This document shows, piece after piece, positions 48,417 through 56,363 of a stretch of 64,000 nt of DNA. Positions within the stretch are counted from its first letter, which is position 1. The number at the start of each line of letters is the position of its first letter. The stretch lies in contig NZ_JSYZ01000018.1 of the NCBI RefSeq assembly GCF_001293465.1, forward strand, positions 62,001-126,000, written 5' to 3'. A program made the position numbers and the translations under genes. This DNA is from Pseudomonas asplenii (GTDB lineage: Bacteria > Pseudomonadota > Gammaproteobacteria > Pseudomonadales > Pseudomonadaceae). The notes beneath the pieces were generated by a model. That model had not been told where the DNA came from and searched no databases. It saw nothing but the letters and a program-made list of their open reading frames with translations.

Positions 48417-49448
48417 TCAGGTGCGCCACTTGCCGCCATGCACCAGGTCGGCCACCGCCTCGGCAAAGACCCCGGGCGCCTCCTGGGGCAGGTTATGGCC
48501 GACACCGGGAACCTGCCGGTGACTGCGCGGGCCGCTTAAACGTGCTGCGGATGCCTGGCCATCGGTGCCGTCGAGGGTGATGGTCGGCACACTGAGCGCC
48601 GGCAGCAGCGCGAGTTTCCGCTCGGCCTCGGCGTAGCTCGGATCACCCTCGGCCAGGCCCATGCGATGCCGATAGGAATGGATGACCACATCGACATAAT
48701 CCGGGTTGTCGAAAGCCTCGGCTGCCCGTTCGAAGCTCGGCTCGTCGAAATGCCAGGTCGGCGAATGGTTGCGCCAGAGAATTCGGGCGATATCGCGACG
48801 ATGGGCGGCCAACCCGGCGCGGCCGCGTTCGGTCTGGAAGTAGTGCTGGTACCACAGGCCCCATTCGACTTCGGCCGACAACGGGCTGGCAGCCCTGGCG
48901 ATGTCCTGGATCAGGTAGCCACTGGTCGACACCAGCCCCACGCAGCGGCTCGGCCGCAGCGCCGCCGCGACGCAGGCCGCACGACCGCCCCAGCCGTAGC
49001 CGGCCAGTACTGCCTCGGGGATGTGCAGTTCGTTCATCAGGTCCAGCACATCCTGGCCGAGGGCCGCCTGCTGGCCGGAACGCGGCGTCGCGCTGTCGAG
49101 GAAACGGGTGCTGCCGTGCCCGCGCAGGTGCGGCACGATCACCCGGAAACCCTGGGCCGCGAGCAGCGGCGCGACTTCGGCATAGCTGTGGATGTCGTAG
49201 GGAAATCCGTGCAGCAGGATTACCGGCCGACCGTTTTCCGGCCCGGTCTCGTGGTAACCGATATCCAGCAGGTCGGTACGCACCTGGCGAATGGGCAGGC
49301 GCGCCAGCGGCTTGCTCGACGCTCCGGCACGAGGCGCGGCCTGCCCGGTCGACGCCAGCGCCGGGGCCATGTCGGCCAGGCCGATGGCGGCCGCACCGGC
49401 GGCGGCGGACAGCAGGAAGCGACGGCGATTGAACAGAGACTCGGACAT
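48417..49448 (-). CDS. Tat-exported alpha/beta hydrolase-like protein, nucleophile missing
   Basis: A 343-residue protein with a twin-arginine signal (NRRRFLLSAAAGAAA) and an epoxide-hydrolase-type fold: ILLHGFPYDIHSY, HLRGHGSTRF, and the C-terminal GVGHNLPQEAP with the catalytic His. The nucleophile elbow reads LAGYGWGGRAA, with Gly (codon 48993-48995) where this group normally has Asp (GYDWGG). It may be inactive or rely on another residue. It starts 29 bp after bufC and looks like the last gene of the bufferin operon. Confidence 0.85.
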   Translation of the reverse strand: MSESLFNRRRFLLSAAAGAAAIGLADMAPALASTGQAAPRAGASSKPLARLPIRQVRTDLLDIGYHETGPENGRPVILLHGFPYDIHSYAEVAPLLAAQGFRVIVPHLRGHGSTRFLDSATPRSGQQAALGQDVLDLMNELHIPEAVLAGYGWGGRAACVAAALRPSRCVGLVSTSGYLIQDIARAASPLSAEVEWGLWYQHYFQTERGRAGLAAHRRDIARILWRNHSPTWHFDEPSFERAAEAFDNPDYVDVVIHSYRHRMGLAEGDPSYAEAERKLALLPALSVPTITLDGTDGQASAARLSGPRSHRQVPGVGHNLPQEAPGVFAEAVADLVHGGKWRT

Positions 49449-49477
49449 GAGGCAGTTCCTTGGCAAAGAGAATGGGG

Positions 49478-50224
49478 TCAGTCGATCGCGACGATCAGTT
49501 CGCTGGCGAGCCAGCCGGCCAGCAGCGCACCCGCCCGGGCCACGCCCTCGGACTCGCCGAGACGCTCGACCAGCCACTGGCACAGGCCGGCGAAACTGCC
49601 GTTTTCCTGCACTCGCAGCAGCGCCTGGTACTCCAGGGATTCCAGCGGACGCAGGCGCGAGGTGAATTGCCGACGCCAGACGATCACCCCGCCCGGCTCG
49701 GCGAGCATTTCGCTCGCAGGCGGCGGCGTCTCCTCGCACAGCGCCGCCCAGATCGGTTCGGCATTGGTGGTCAGCGCATGGCTCCTGAAAGACGGCGTCA
49801 GGCACAGCCGCGCCGTGTCCCAGTCGATGCTCGCCAGCGCCTCCAGTGGCAGGGCCTGGGCATCCTCGGCGACGAAGGCATCGTTGAGCGCCGACTCGAT
49901 CCAGGCCAGCTCATGCACATCGGGATTGTTTGGAAACAGCTCGACCAGGCTGGCATGGAAGCCCTGCGGGTAGGCATCCAGCGTCCAGGCATGGGGTGGC
50001 TGCCGGTCGATATGGGTGATCGCCGCAGCGAGAAACGCCTCGTCACCGATCCACCGGCGCACCTGGGGAAATGACTGCTCCAGGCAACCCACCAATTGCG
50101 CCCGGTAGTTGTTCTGGTACACCGCCAGGCCGGCTTCCAGGCCCTCGCCGAGACGTCCTGCGGCTTCGTCGGACCCGGTCACCAGCCATTGCCGGAACTG
50201 CTGTTGCAATTGCGCCAGGTTCAT
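49478..50224 (-). CDS. bufC: DUF2063 protein, partner of the DUF692 enzyme (BufC/HvfC-like)
   Basis: A 248-residue protein. The N-terminal DUF2063 domain is seen in LAQLQQQFRQWL and AVYQNNYRAQLVGCLEQSF, followed by VRRWIGDEAF. In HvfC/BufC systems this domain binds the precursor leader and helps the MNIO enzyme. The ATG overlaps the bufB stop by four bases. The call rests on family recognition and the tight gene order. Confidence 0.85.
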   Translation of the reverse strand: MNLAQLQQQFRQWLVTGSDEAAGRLGEGLEAGLAVYQNNYRAQLVGCLEQSFPQVRRWIGDEAFLAAAITHIDRQPPHAWTLDAYPQGFHASLVELFPNNPDVHELAWIESALNDAFVAEDAQALPLEALASIDWDTARLCLTPSFRSHALTTNAEPIWAALCEETPPPASEMLAEPGGVIVWRRQFTSRLRPLESLEYQALLRVQENGSFAGLCQWLVERLGESEGVARAGALLAGWLASELIVAID

Positions 50225-51072
50225 ACCGCCCTCCGCAGGCCGCCACGGGCATTCGCCGCGCCGATGGCACGGGCGATATCCAGTTCCGCCAGCAGCTCGG
50301 CCAACGGCGGGATATGGTCGTCGCGCTCGATCATGGTCGCGGCGGTGCCGAAGCGCGCCACCGCCTCGGCATACAGCGCCCAGACCGCCTCACAGACCGG
50401 GCTGTCATGGGTGTCGATCAGCAGGTGCTCGCCCTGGCTGTGCCCGGCCAGGTGCATCTGGCGCACGCGGTCGGCGGGCAAGCCGTCGAGAAAGGCCAGG
50501 GCATCGAAACCATGGTTGCTGGCACTGACGAAAACATTGTTGACGTCGAGCAGCAGGCCGCAGCCGGTGCGCTCGGCCATCGCGCCGATGAACTCCCATT
50601 CGGTCATCGAGGCACCGTCGAAGGCCAGGTAGCTCGACGGATTTTCGAACAGCATGGAACGGCCGAGGGCATCCTGGGCCATGGAAATATTGCGGCAGAC
50701 GATCTCCAGCGCCTCCTCGGTGTACGGCACCGGCAGCAGATCGTGGGCGTTGAAGTGGCCGATACGCGACCAGCTCAGGTGGTCGGAAACGAACAGCGGG
50801 TCGATCTCGTCGACCAGTTGCCGCAAACGACGCAGGTAGTCCGGGTTCAGGCCGTCCGCCGAGCCGATGGACATCGACACGCCGTGCAGCACCACCGGAT
50901 GCCGCTCGCGGACCTGGCGCAGGATGTGCCGGGGCTGGCCGCCTTCGACCATGAAGTTCTCGGAGATGACTTCGACGAAATCGACCGGAACCTCGGTCTC
51001 CAGGAAGTCCCGATAGTGTTCCTTGCGCAGGCCCAGGCCGAAGCCCGAGAAAACAGAAGTGGAAACCGACAT
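50221..51072 (-). CDS. bufB: DUF692 multinuclear iron oxidase (BufB/HvfB-like)
   Basis: A 283-residue TIM-barrel MNIO enzyme that installs cysteine-derived heterocycles on bufferin precursors. GFGLGLRKEHY opens the family domain. Metal ligands are expected in VVLHGVSMSIGS, FVSDHLSWS, ENPSSYL, DVNNVFVSASNHGFD, HLAGHSQG and DTHDSPV, all present. The start MSVSTSVF follows GAGTACC-type sequence; the longer frame has no family similarity. It sits between bufA2 and bufC. Confidence 0.9.
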   Translation of the reverse strand: MSVSTSVFSGFGLGLRKEHYRDFLETEVPVDFVEVISENFMVEGGQPRHILRQVRERHPVVLHGVSMSIGSADGLNPDYLRRLRQLVDEIDPLFVSDHLSWSRIGHFNAHDLLPVPYTEEALEIVCRNISMAQDALGRSMLFENPSSYLAFDGASMTEWEFIGAMAERTGCGLLLDVNNVFVSASNHGFDALAFLDGLPADRVRQMHLAGHSQGEHLLIDTHDSPVCEAVWALYAEAVARFGTAATMIERDDHIPPLAELLAELDIARAIGAANARGGLRRAV

Positions 51073-51155
51073 CGCAGGTACTCGCTTGAGAGGGAAGCTT
51101 GGGTATCCGTGTGGATGCGTGGGGCCACAGGAGTAGCCCCACCACCGGCTTGCGC

Positions 51156-51422
51156 TTACTTCGGCTCGGTCAGGGTGCCGCCGGCCTTCAGGCACTCGCT
51201 CGGGGTTTTCACCACGACGCCCTGCCCCTTGCAGCCGTTCAGGCCCTTGCAGTCGTTCTTGGCGGTGGCGCAGAGGCTTTCGCCCTTGCAGCTGTTGACG
51301 CCGTAGCAGCGGCCCGGCTGCTCCTTGTCGGCGGCGCTGGCCGAAACGGTGAAGGAAGCGGACGCCAGGGCGATCAGGGCGGCGGCAGTGGCGAGGCTCA
51401 GGCGGGAAGCGGTAGTGGTCAT
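51156..51422 (-). CDS. bufA2: Cys-rich bufferin precursor, second type (BufA2)
   Basis: An 88-residue precursor with a Sec signal peptide (cleavage likely after SASA near residue 30). The short core has six cysteines in CYGVNSCKG, LCATA, NDCKG, NGCKG and SEC. The repeating N-x-CKG pattern matches the second bufferin class, whose cysteines are modified by the DUF692 enzyme for copper binding. A GGAGAGACACC ribosome site precedes the ATG. It lies 83 bp before bufB. Confidence 0.82.
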   Translation of the reverse strand: MTTTASRLSLATAAALIALASASFTVSASAADKEQPGRCYGVNSCKGESLCATAKNDCKGLNGCKGQGVVVKTPSECLKAGGTLTEPK

Positions 51423-51475
51423 GGTGTCTCTCCAGATAAACAGGGTTGTGGGTGAAGCAATGGGGGTCAGTGGAC

Positions 51476-52243
51476 TTACTTGGCGTTCAACGCGGCTTGC
51501 TCAATGACTTTCGCCACCGCCTCAGGCTGCGAGATGTACACGGTGTGGCTGGCCTTGATCTCGGTGACCTTGGAACCGGCACGCTTGTACATCCAGCGCT
51601 GCAGGTCGGGGTTCAGGGCCTTGTCGTCGGTGGCGACGATTCCGTAGCTCGGTTTCTTGTGCCAGGCGGCCGCCCAGTTCTGCGTACCGAAGGTCGCGGC
51701 AGCGGCCGGTACCTGCGAGGCCGCCAGGAAGTCGGTGCGGTTGGTGGTCTGGTCGGCGGCGAAGTCCTCGCCGAACTTGGCCCGGTCGACGAACAGCAGG
51801 CCGTCACGGGTGGCGTGGATGTCATTGCTCGGCGACGGCATGGAGCCGAGCAACTGGCCCAGGGTCTCGCCGACCTCCGGTTGCAACCCGGCGACATAGA
51901 CCAGTGCCTTGACCTTGTCCCGGTCGCCGGCGATACCGATCACCGCACCGCCGGAACTGTGGCCGACCAGCACCACCGGACCGACCTGCTGGTCGAGGAT
52001 CTCCCGGGTGGCGGCGACATCGGCATCCAGGCTGGTGGCCGGCTGGTGCACCACGGTGACGTGGTAGCCCTTGTGGATCAGGATGTCGTGCACCACCCGC
52101 CAGCCGGAGCCGTCGACGAACGAGCCATGGACGATGACGATGTTCCTGGCACCCGCCGGTGCGGCCGGCTCGGCGGCGGCACTGGCGAACATCGGTGCCG
52201 CCAGGGCCAGGGCGCTGAAGGCCAGGATGGGTAACTTGCGCAT
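51476..52243 (-). CDS. Secreted alpha/beta hydrolase inside the bufferin operon
   Basis: A 255-residue protein with a Sec signal peptide (LPILAFSALALAAPMFASA). The hydrolase fold has VIVHGSFVDGSGW, the intact nucleophile elbow GHSSGGAVIG near residue 110, and the C-terminal ASHTVYISQP with the His. The start is MRKLPIL with GAGGAG seven bases upstream. Its periplasmic or secreted location suits the precursors that flank it. Whether it acts on the peptide system or just shares the transcript is unknown. Confidence 0.85.
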   Translation of the reverse strand: MRKLPILAFSALALAAPMFASAAAEPAAPAGARNIVIVHGSFVDGSGWRVVHDILIHKGYHVTVVHQPATSLDADVAATREILDQQVGPVVLVGHSSGGAVIGIAGDRDKVKALVYVAGLQPEVGETLGQLLGSMPSPSNDIHATRDGLLFVDRAKFGEDFAADQTTNRTDFLAASQVPAAAATFGTQNWAAAWHKKPSYGIVATDDKALNPDLQRWMYKRAGSKVTEIKASHTVYISQPEAVAKVIEQAALNAK

Positions 52244-52319
52244 GCTGCATCTCCTCAAGCCGTCATGGCTTGATGTTGTGGTTGAAAATCTTCAGTTCGA
52301 GAGGGCGTCGGACGGCGGG

Positions 52320-52757
52320 TCAGTTCGAGCCGCGGCGCAACAGCCCATCCAGCGACCACTTGCCGCCGCCGTAGGCGATCAGGGGCAACAACAATCCGGC
52401 CCAGGTCAGGTGCGTCGGCCACGCGTCGGGGTAGACGAACACCTCGATCACCGCCGTCATGCCCAGCAGGGCCAGCGCCGCCGGCCGGGTCAGCAACCCC
52501 AGCACCAGCAGGATCGGGAACAGGTGCTCGGCATAGGTCGCCAGGTGAGCCGCCAACTCGGGCGAAATCAGCGGCAACGCATACTCCGAACGGAACAGCA
52601 CGTAGGTCGTCGGTTTGATCGTCAGCAGGCCTTCGACCTTGGTTCGTCCCGACAGGAAGAACACCGAAGCGATCCCGACCCGGGCCACCAGCAGCAACAG
52701 GGACTCGGGCAACAGCCGGCCGAGGCCGGCGGTCACCGCGCCGGCACTGCGGCTCAT
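52320..52757 (-). CDS. DoxX family membrane protein (HvfX-like)
   Basis: A 145-residue protein with four predicted membrane helices. [26 protein letters not shown] is DoxX-like, and [36 protein letters not shown] contains the family charged/aromatic pattern. The ATG overlaps the bufA1 stop (ATGA), so the two are translated together. DoxX proteins accompany bufferin-type clusters in other bacteria; their role is not settled. Confidence 0.88.
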   Translation of the reverse strand: MSRSAGAVTAGLGRLLPESLLLLVARVGIASVFFLSGRTKVEGLLTIKPTTYVLFRSEYALPLISPELAAHLATYAEHLFPILLVLGLLTRPAALALLGMTAVIEVFVYPDAWPTHLTWAGLLLPLIAYGGGKWSLDGLLRRGSN

Positions 52758-53029
52758 GGTTGCTCCGTCAGGGAACCGAAGCCCTTGGGTGTCTTGATCT
52801 GGGTGCAGGTGCCCTTGTCCACCAGGACCCAGGCGTTGCCCTGGTAGTCGGTCTTGGCGGTGCCCGCGCAGGACGTACCGGCACCGGCGGCGCAATCGTT
52901 CTGACCGGCCTTGGACACGCCGTAGCATTTTTCCTTGGGGGCCTGGTCATCGGCGGCATGGGCCCCGACCGCGAAGGCGCTGAGGGAAATGGCGAGGGTG
53001 GCGGCGAGGGCGGCGTATTTGCTCTTCAT
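52754..53029 (-). CDS. bufA1: DUF2282 bufferin precursor (BufA1)
   Basis: A 91-residue precursor with a Sec signal peptide (cleavage after GAHA near residue 25). The core has four cysteines: KCYGV, NDCAAG, TSCAG and GTCTQI. The DUF2282 pattern CYGV-x4-NDCAAGAG-x2-CAGT with DYQGNAW and KGTC is clear. Homologues carry thiooxazole-type cysteine modifications and sequester copper. AAGGAG precedes the ATG by seven bases. It is the first gene of the operon. Confidence 0.9.
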   Translation of the reverse strand: MKSKYAALAATLAISLSAFAVGAHAADDQAPKEKCYGVSKAGQNDCAAGAGTSCAGTAKTDYQGNAWVLVDKGTCTQIKTPKGFGSLTEQP

Positions 53030-53114
53030 GGTGTTCTCCTTGATCAACGATGGGGTGAGCGAATCAGCGGCTCAAGCGGCTGCGCTGTTCGACAGGCAAA
53101 GTTAATCGCGGGCG

Positions 53115-53193
53115 TGTATCCCCTCTGTGTCGCACAACCGGCCAGGGCGTCGCCGGATGTATCAGTCAGCAGTGCGTACACACTGTGATACAC
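53115..53193. promoter_or_regulatory. Cluster of TGTATC/TGTGTC half-sites between buf and sia operons
   Basis: Plus-strand TGTATC (53115), TGTGTC (53126, 11 bp apart) and TGTATC (53158) occur here. The 16-bp sequence ACACACTGTGATACAC lies at 53178-53193, the inverse of the motif upstream of the glutathione S-transferase. The spacing suggests an OmpR-family direct-repeat operator in the divergent promoter region. Confidence 0.5.
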
Positions 53194-53290
53194 AGCCGCG
53201 CGGCAGCCGGATCATTCGTTGGCGAATCAGCGGGTTCGGGAGAGCAGACGAGAGATCGTCATACAAGCGTCATATTGGAGCGATAGCGTT

Positions 53291-54565
53291 GTGCCTTCAC
53301 TTTGCCCGGCGATTCCCAGCATGCGTGCAGAAAGCTTCTCCTTCATGCGTCCACAACGCTCCCGAGATCACCGTTGTGCCGGAGATCTCTGCCTGCAGAT
53401 GCCGGCGATAGACGCCAGCAGCACCAACGCCCTGGTGATGGAAACCTTCAGTTCGCAGAAGGAGGTGGCCTGCCTGGCAGTGGTGGAAGAGGCACGACCC
53501 ATCGGCCTGATCAATCGCAACATCTTCCTGTCGATGATGAGCAAGCCGTTCCACCGCGAGCTGTACGACAAGAAGAGCTGCATCGCCTTCATGGACAAGG
53601 AGCCGCTGATCGTCGACGCCGGCATGAGCATCGAGGAACTGACCTTCAAGACCGTGGAATCCGGGGAAAAGGCCCTCTCCGACGGCTTCATCGTCACCCG
53701 CGACGGACGCTTCGCCGGGCTCGGCAGCGGCCTGCAACTGATGGCGGTGGTGGCGGCCATGCAGGCCGAGAAGAACCGCCAGATCATGCAGAGCATCGAG
53801 TACGCCAGCGTCATCCAGCGCTCCATGCTGCGCGCCTCGCGGGACACCCTCAAGGCGACCCTGGACGACGCTGTCCTGCTCTGGGAACCCCGGGATGTGG
53901 TCGGTGGCGATTTCTATCATTTCTGCGCCTACCCCGATGGCTGGTTCGGCGCGATCGCCGACTGCACCGGCCACGGCGTGCCCGGCGCCTTCATGACCCT
54001 GATCGCTTCCTCGTCGCTGACCCAGGCGCTGGCCCGGCTCGGCCCCCGCGACCCCGGCGCACTGCTGGCGGCGGTGAACCGCAGCGTCAAGGAACTGCTC
54101 GGCCAGGTGCACAGCAGCGATGGCACACCGGAATCCGATGATGGCCTCGATGCCGCGTTCCTATGGTTCGACAACGCCAGCCAGACCCTGAGCTTCGCCG
54201 GCGCGCGCATGGCGCTGCACGTGCTGCCGCCGGCGGCCGAACAGATGGAAACCCTGGCCGGGCAACGGGTCGGCGTCGGCTACGTGGACAGTGCCATCGA
54301 CTACCAGTGGCCGGTGAACCGCATCGCGCTGGCGCCGGCCAGCCTGGTGTTCATCGCCACCGACGGCCTCACCGACCAGATCGGCGGCCCGCGCCACATC
54401 GCCTTCGGCAGGAGCAAGGCCTTCAACACGATACTGGAGCAGCGCAATCAGCCGGCGACCGTGATCGGCGAAGCCCTGCAACGCACGCTGGCCGATTGGC
54501 AGGGAGAGCAGGCCCGGCGTGACGACCTCACCCTTTTCTGTGCGCGTCTTGGAAACGAACCATGA
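53291..54565 (+). CDS. SpoIIE/PP2C phosphatase with CBS-like input domain (SiaA-like)
   Basis: A 424-residue protein from the GTG at 53291 (GGAG 11 bases upstream); an ATG at 53321 is the alternative. The N-terminal half (LQMPAIDASSTNALVMETF, then ARPIGLINRNIF and VDAGMSIEEL) looks like paired CBS modules. The C-terminal PP2C domain has EPRDVVGGDFYHF, ADCTGHGVPGAFM, ATDGLTDQIGG and RDDLTLF, the metal-binding aspartates. Unlike SiaA of P. aeruginosa it has no membrane sensor. It should dephosphorylate the SiaC-like partner. Confidence 0.87.
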   Translation: MPSLCPAIPSMRAESFSFMRPQRSRDHRCAGDLCLQMPAIDASSTNALVMETFSSQKEVACLAVVEEARPIGLINRNIFLSMMSKPFHRELYDKKSCIAFMDKEPLIVDAGMSIEELTFKTVESGEKALSDGFIVTRDGRFAGLGSGLQLMAVVAAMQAEKNRQIMQSIEYASVIQRSMLRASRDTLKATLDDAVLLWEPRDVVGGDFYHFCAYPDGWFGAIADCTGHGVPGAFMTLIASSSLTQALARLGPRDPGALLAAVNRSVKELLGQVHSSDGTPESDDGLDAAFLWFDNASQTLSFAGARMALHVLPPAAEQMETLAGQRVGVGYVDSAIDYQWPVNRIALAPASLVFIATDGLTDQIGGPRHIAFGRSKAFNTILEQRNQPATVIGEALQRTLADWQGEQARRDDLTLFCARLGNEP

Positions 54566-55131
54566 TCAATTCGAATGCTGCCCATCCCGACTACCACTTC
54601 TTCGATCTGGCCCAACAGCGCAACGTGATCTTCTATCACATGGGCTATTTCTCCCACACCATCGTCAGCGCGATGGCCGAGGTGGTCCGGCTGCAGTTGG
54701 AGATCTCCGGGGTGAACGGGCCGACGCGGCGCAAGCTGTTCTCGTCCTTCGTCGAACTGTCGCAGAACATCATTCACTACTCCTCCGACTCGCTGCCCGG
54801 CGAGCCCGGCGAGGAGTCCGCGCTGCGCCAGGGTGCGGTGTGCATCAGCAGCGAAGGTGACCGCCACCTGATGCTCTGTGCCAACCCCATCGCCACCGGC
54901 GACGTCGAGCGCCTGCGGGAAAAACTCGAGCCGCTGCGCAACATGTCCCTGGAAGAGATCAAGCAGGCCTACAAGGTCACCCTGCGCGCGGAAACCCCGC
55001 TGGAAAGCAAGGGCGCGGGCCTGGGTTTCCTGACCATGGCGCGTGACTCGAGCGCACCGCTGGAGTTCGACTTCTACCCAAGGGCAGACGAGCCTGGCAC
55101 CACGCTGTTCTGCCTCAAAGCAACTATCTGA
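54562..55131 (+). CDS. SiaB-like protein kinase (HATPase-like)
   Basis: A 189-residue protein of the SiaB family (DUF6272). The N-box-like segment is FVELSQNIIHYSSDSL near residue 65, and the G-box-like segment ESKGAGLGFLTMARDS is near residue 150. By analogy it phosphorylates the SiaC-like protein. The ATG overlaps the phosphatase stop by four bases (ATGA), giving coupled translation. Confidence 0.85.
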   Translation: MINSNAAHPDYHFFDLAQQRNVIFYHMGYFSHTIVSAMAEVVRLQLEISGVNGPTRRKLFSSFVELSQNIIHYSSDSLPGEPGEESALRQGAVCISSEGDRHLMLCANPIATGDVERLREKLEPLRNMSLEEIKQAYKVTLRAETPLESKGAGLGFLTMARDSSAPLEFDFYPRADEPGTTLFCLKATI

Positions 55132-55150
55132 TCAGAGTGACACCATCACC

Positions 55151-55540
55151 ATGGACAATTTCTACATCGAAGCAACCGCCACCTCACCGGAAGTCGACTT
55201 TCGTTTCGATCAGAACCTGCTGACGATCAAAGGCGAGTCCTACCCGGAAAATGCCGCCGCCTTCTATGCCCCTGTCCTCCAGCAACTGCGCAGCTACCTC
55301 GCCTCCCGCGAGGACACCGTGATCACCACGCACATTGCCCTGGCCTACTTCAACAGCTCCAGCACCAAGATGCTGTTCAGCATCTTCGATGCCCTGGACC
55401 AGGCGGCTCAATCGGGTAACGAGATGCAGGTGCACTGGTACCACGACGAGGAAGACGAGACCATTTTCGAGTTCGGCGAAGAATTGAAGGCCGACTTCAC
55501 CGCGATTGTCTTCAACGACCACGCCACGTCCCCCCAATGA
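55151..55540 (+). CDS. SiaC-like phospho-switch protein (DUF1987)
   Basis: A 129-residue protein. The phosphorylatable Ser/Thr lies in AYFNSSSTKMLFSIFDAL near residue 70. The core starts SPEVDFRFDQNLLTIKGESYPENA. In P. aeruginosa unphosphorylated SiaC binds and activates the diguanylate cyclase SiaD, so this protein is expected to gate the GGDEF protein encoded 22 bp downstream. The C-terminus is acidic. Confidence 0.87.
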   Translation: MDNFYIEATATSPEVDFRFDQNLLTIKGESYPENAAAFYAPVLQQLRSYLASREDTVITTHIALAYFNSSSTKMLFSIFDALDQAAQSGNEMQVHWYHDEEDETIFEFGEELKADFTAIVFNDHATSPQ

Positions 55541-55562
55541 TTCTCCGACAAGGATGATGAGC

Positions 55563-56363
55563 ATGACCGCTTCAGTCACTCGCGCAGGCGCACAGGCACA
55601 GGACGAAGCCGAACCCGACCTGTTCCGCAGCGAAACTGACGCCCTCGAACACGCCCGTTCGATCCTCGCCCTGACTGAGGCCGACGCCCCGGTGTACCGG
55701 CAGGCGCTCGCCGACCTCACTGTCCACTTCGAGCGCCTGATGCGCGAGACGCGCCGGCTGATCCGCCGCAGCGACCGTGCCGAGCGCGAGATGAACACGC
55801 TCAACGCGCAGTTGCAGACCCTGGCACGCCAGCTCGAGTACCGCGCCACCCACGATGCCCTCACCGGTGTGCTGAACCGCGGCGCGGTCATCGACCTGAC
55901 CGTGCAAGCCCTGCAGAAAACCGGAGCGGTGATGGTGGTGCTGGACATCGATCACTTCAAGCAGATCAACGACGAGTTCGGCCACCCCGCCGGCGATGCG
56001 GTGATCCAGGGCATCGTCGGTTGCCTGCGACAGATCGTCGGCAATGCCGGGTTCATTGGCCGGGTGGGTGGCGAGGAGTTCACCGTGCTGATTCCCGGCG
56101 GGACGCTCGAAGCCGGCCTGGAACTGGCCGAAAGCCTGCGCCAGACGGTTGCCACGCACGTCTTCGGGGCGCCGGTGAACCGGCAGATCACCGCCAGTTT
56201 CGGCGTCAGCGCCAGCCCCATGGGCACCCGCTTCGATTGCGCCTATGGCCGGGCGGATGCCGCCCTGTACCAGGCCAAGCGCACCGGCAGGAACCGTGTG
56301 GAAGCGGCGCGGGCGGACACGCCGCCACCGGCCGGAGCAACGCCCTCCTCCCCCGCCGCCTGA
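55563..56363 (+). CDS. GGDEF diguanylate cyclase (SiaD-like)
   Basis: A 266-residue cytoplasmic protein. An N-terminal helical region, probably coiled coil (RRLIRRSDRAEREMNTLNAQ), precedes a GGDEF domain with HDALTGVLNRGA, DIDHFKQINDEFGHPAGD and RVGGEEFTVLI. The GGEEF form is active. No RxxD inhibitory site precedes it. ATG 55563 is chosen because AAGG is nine bases upstream; two earlier ATGs overlap the ribosome site. It is the last gene of the sia-like operon and abuts the porin gene. Confidence 0.88.
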   Translation: MTASVTRAGAQAQDEAEPDLFRSETDALEHARSILALTEADAPVYRQALADLTVHFERLMRETRRLIRRSDRAEREMNTLNAQLQTLARQLEYRATHDALTGVLNRGAVIDLTVQALQKTGAVMVVLDIDHFKQINDEFGHPAGDAVIQGIVGCLRQIVGNAGFIGRVGGEEFTVLIPGGTLEAGLELAESLRQTVATHVFGAPVNRQITASFGVSASPMGTRFDCAYGRADAALYQAKRTGRNRVEAARADTPPPAGATPSSPAA

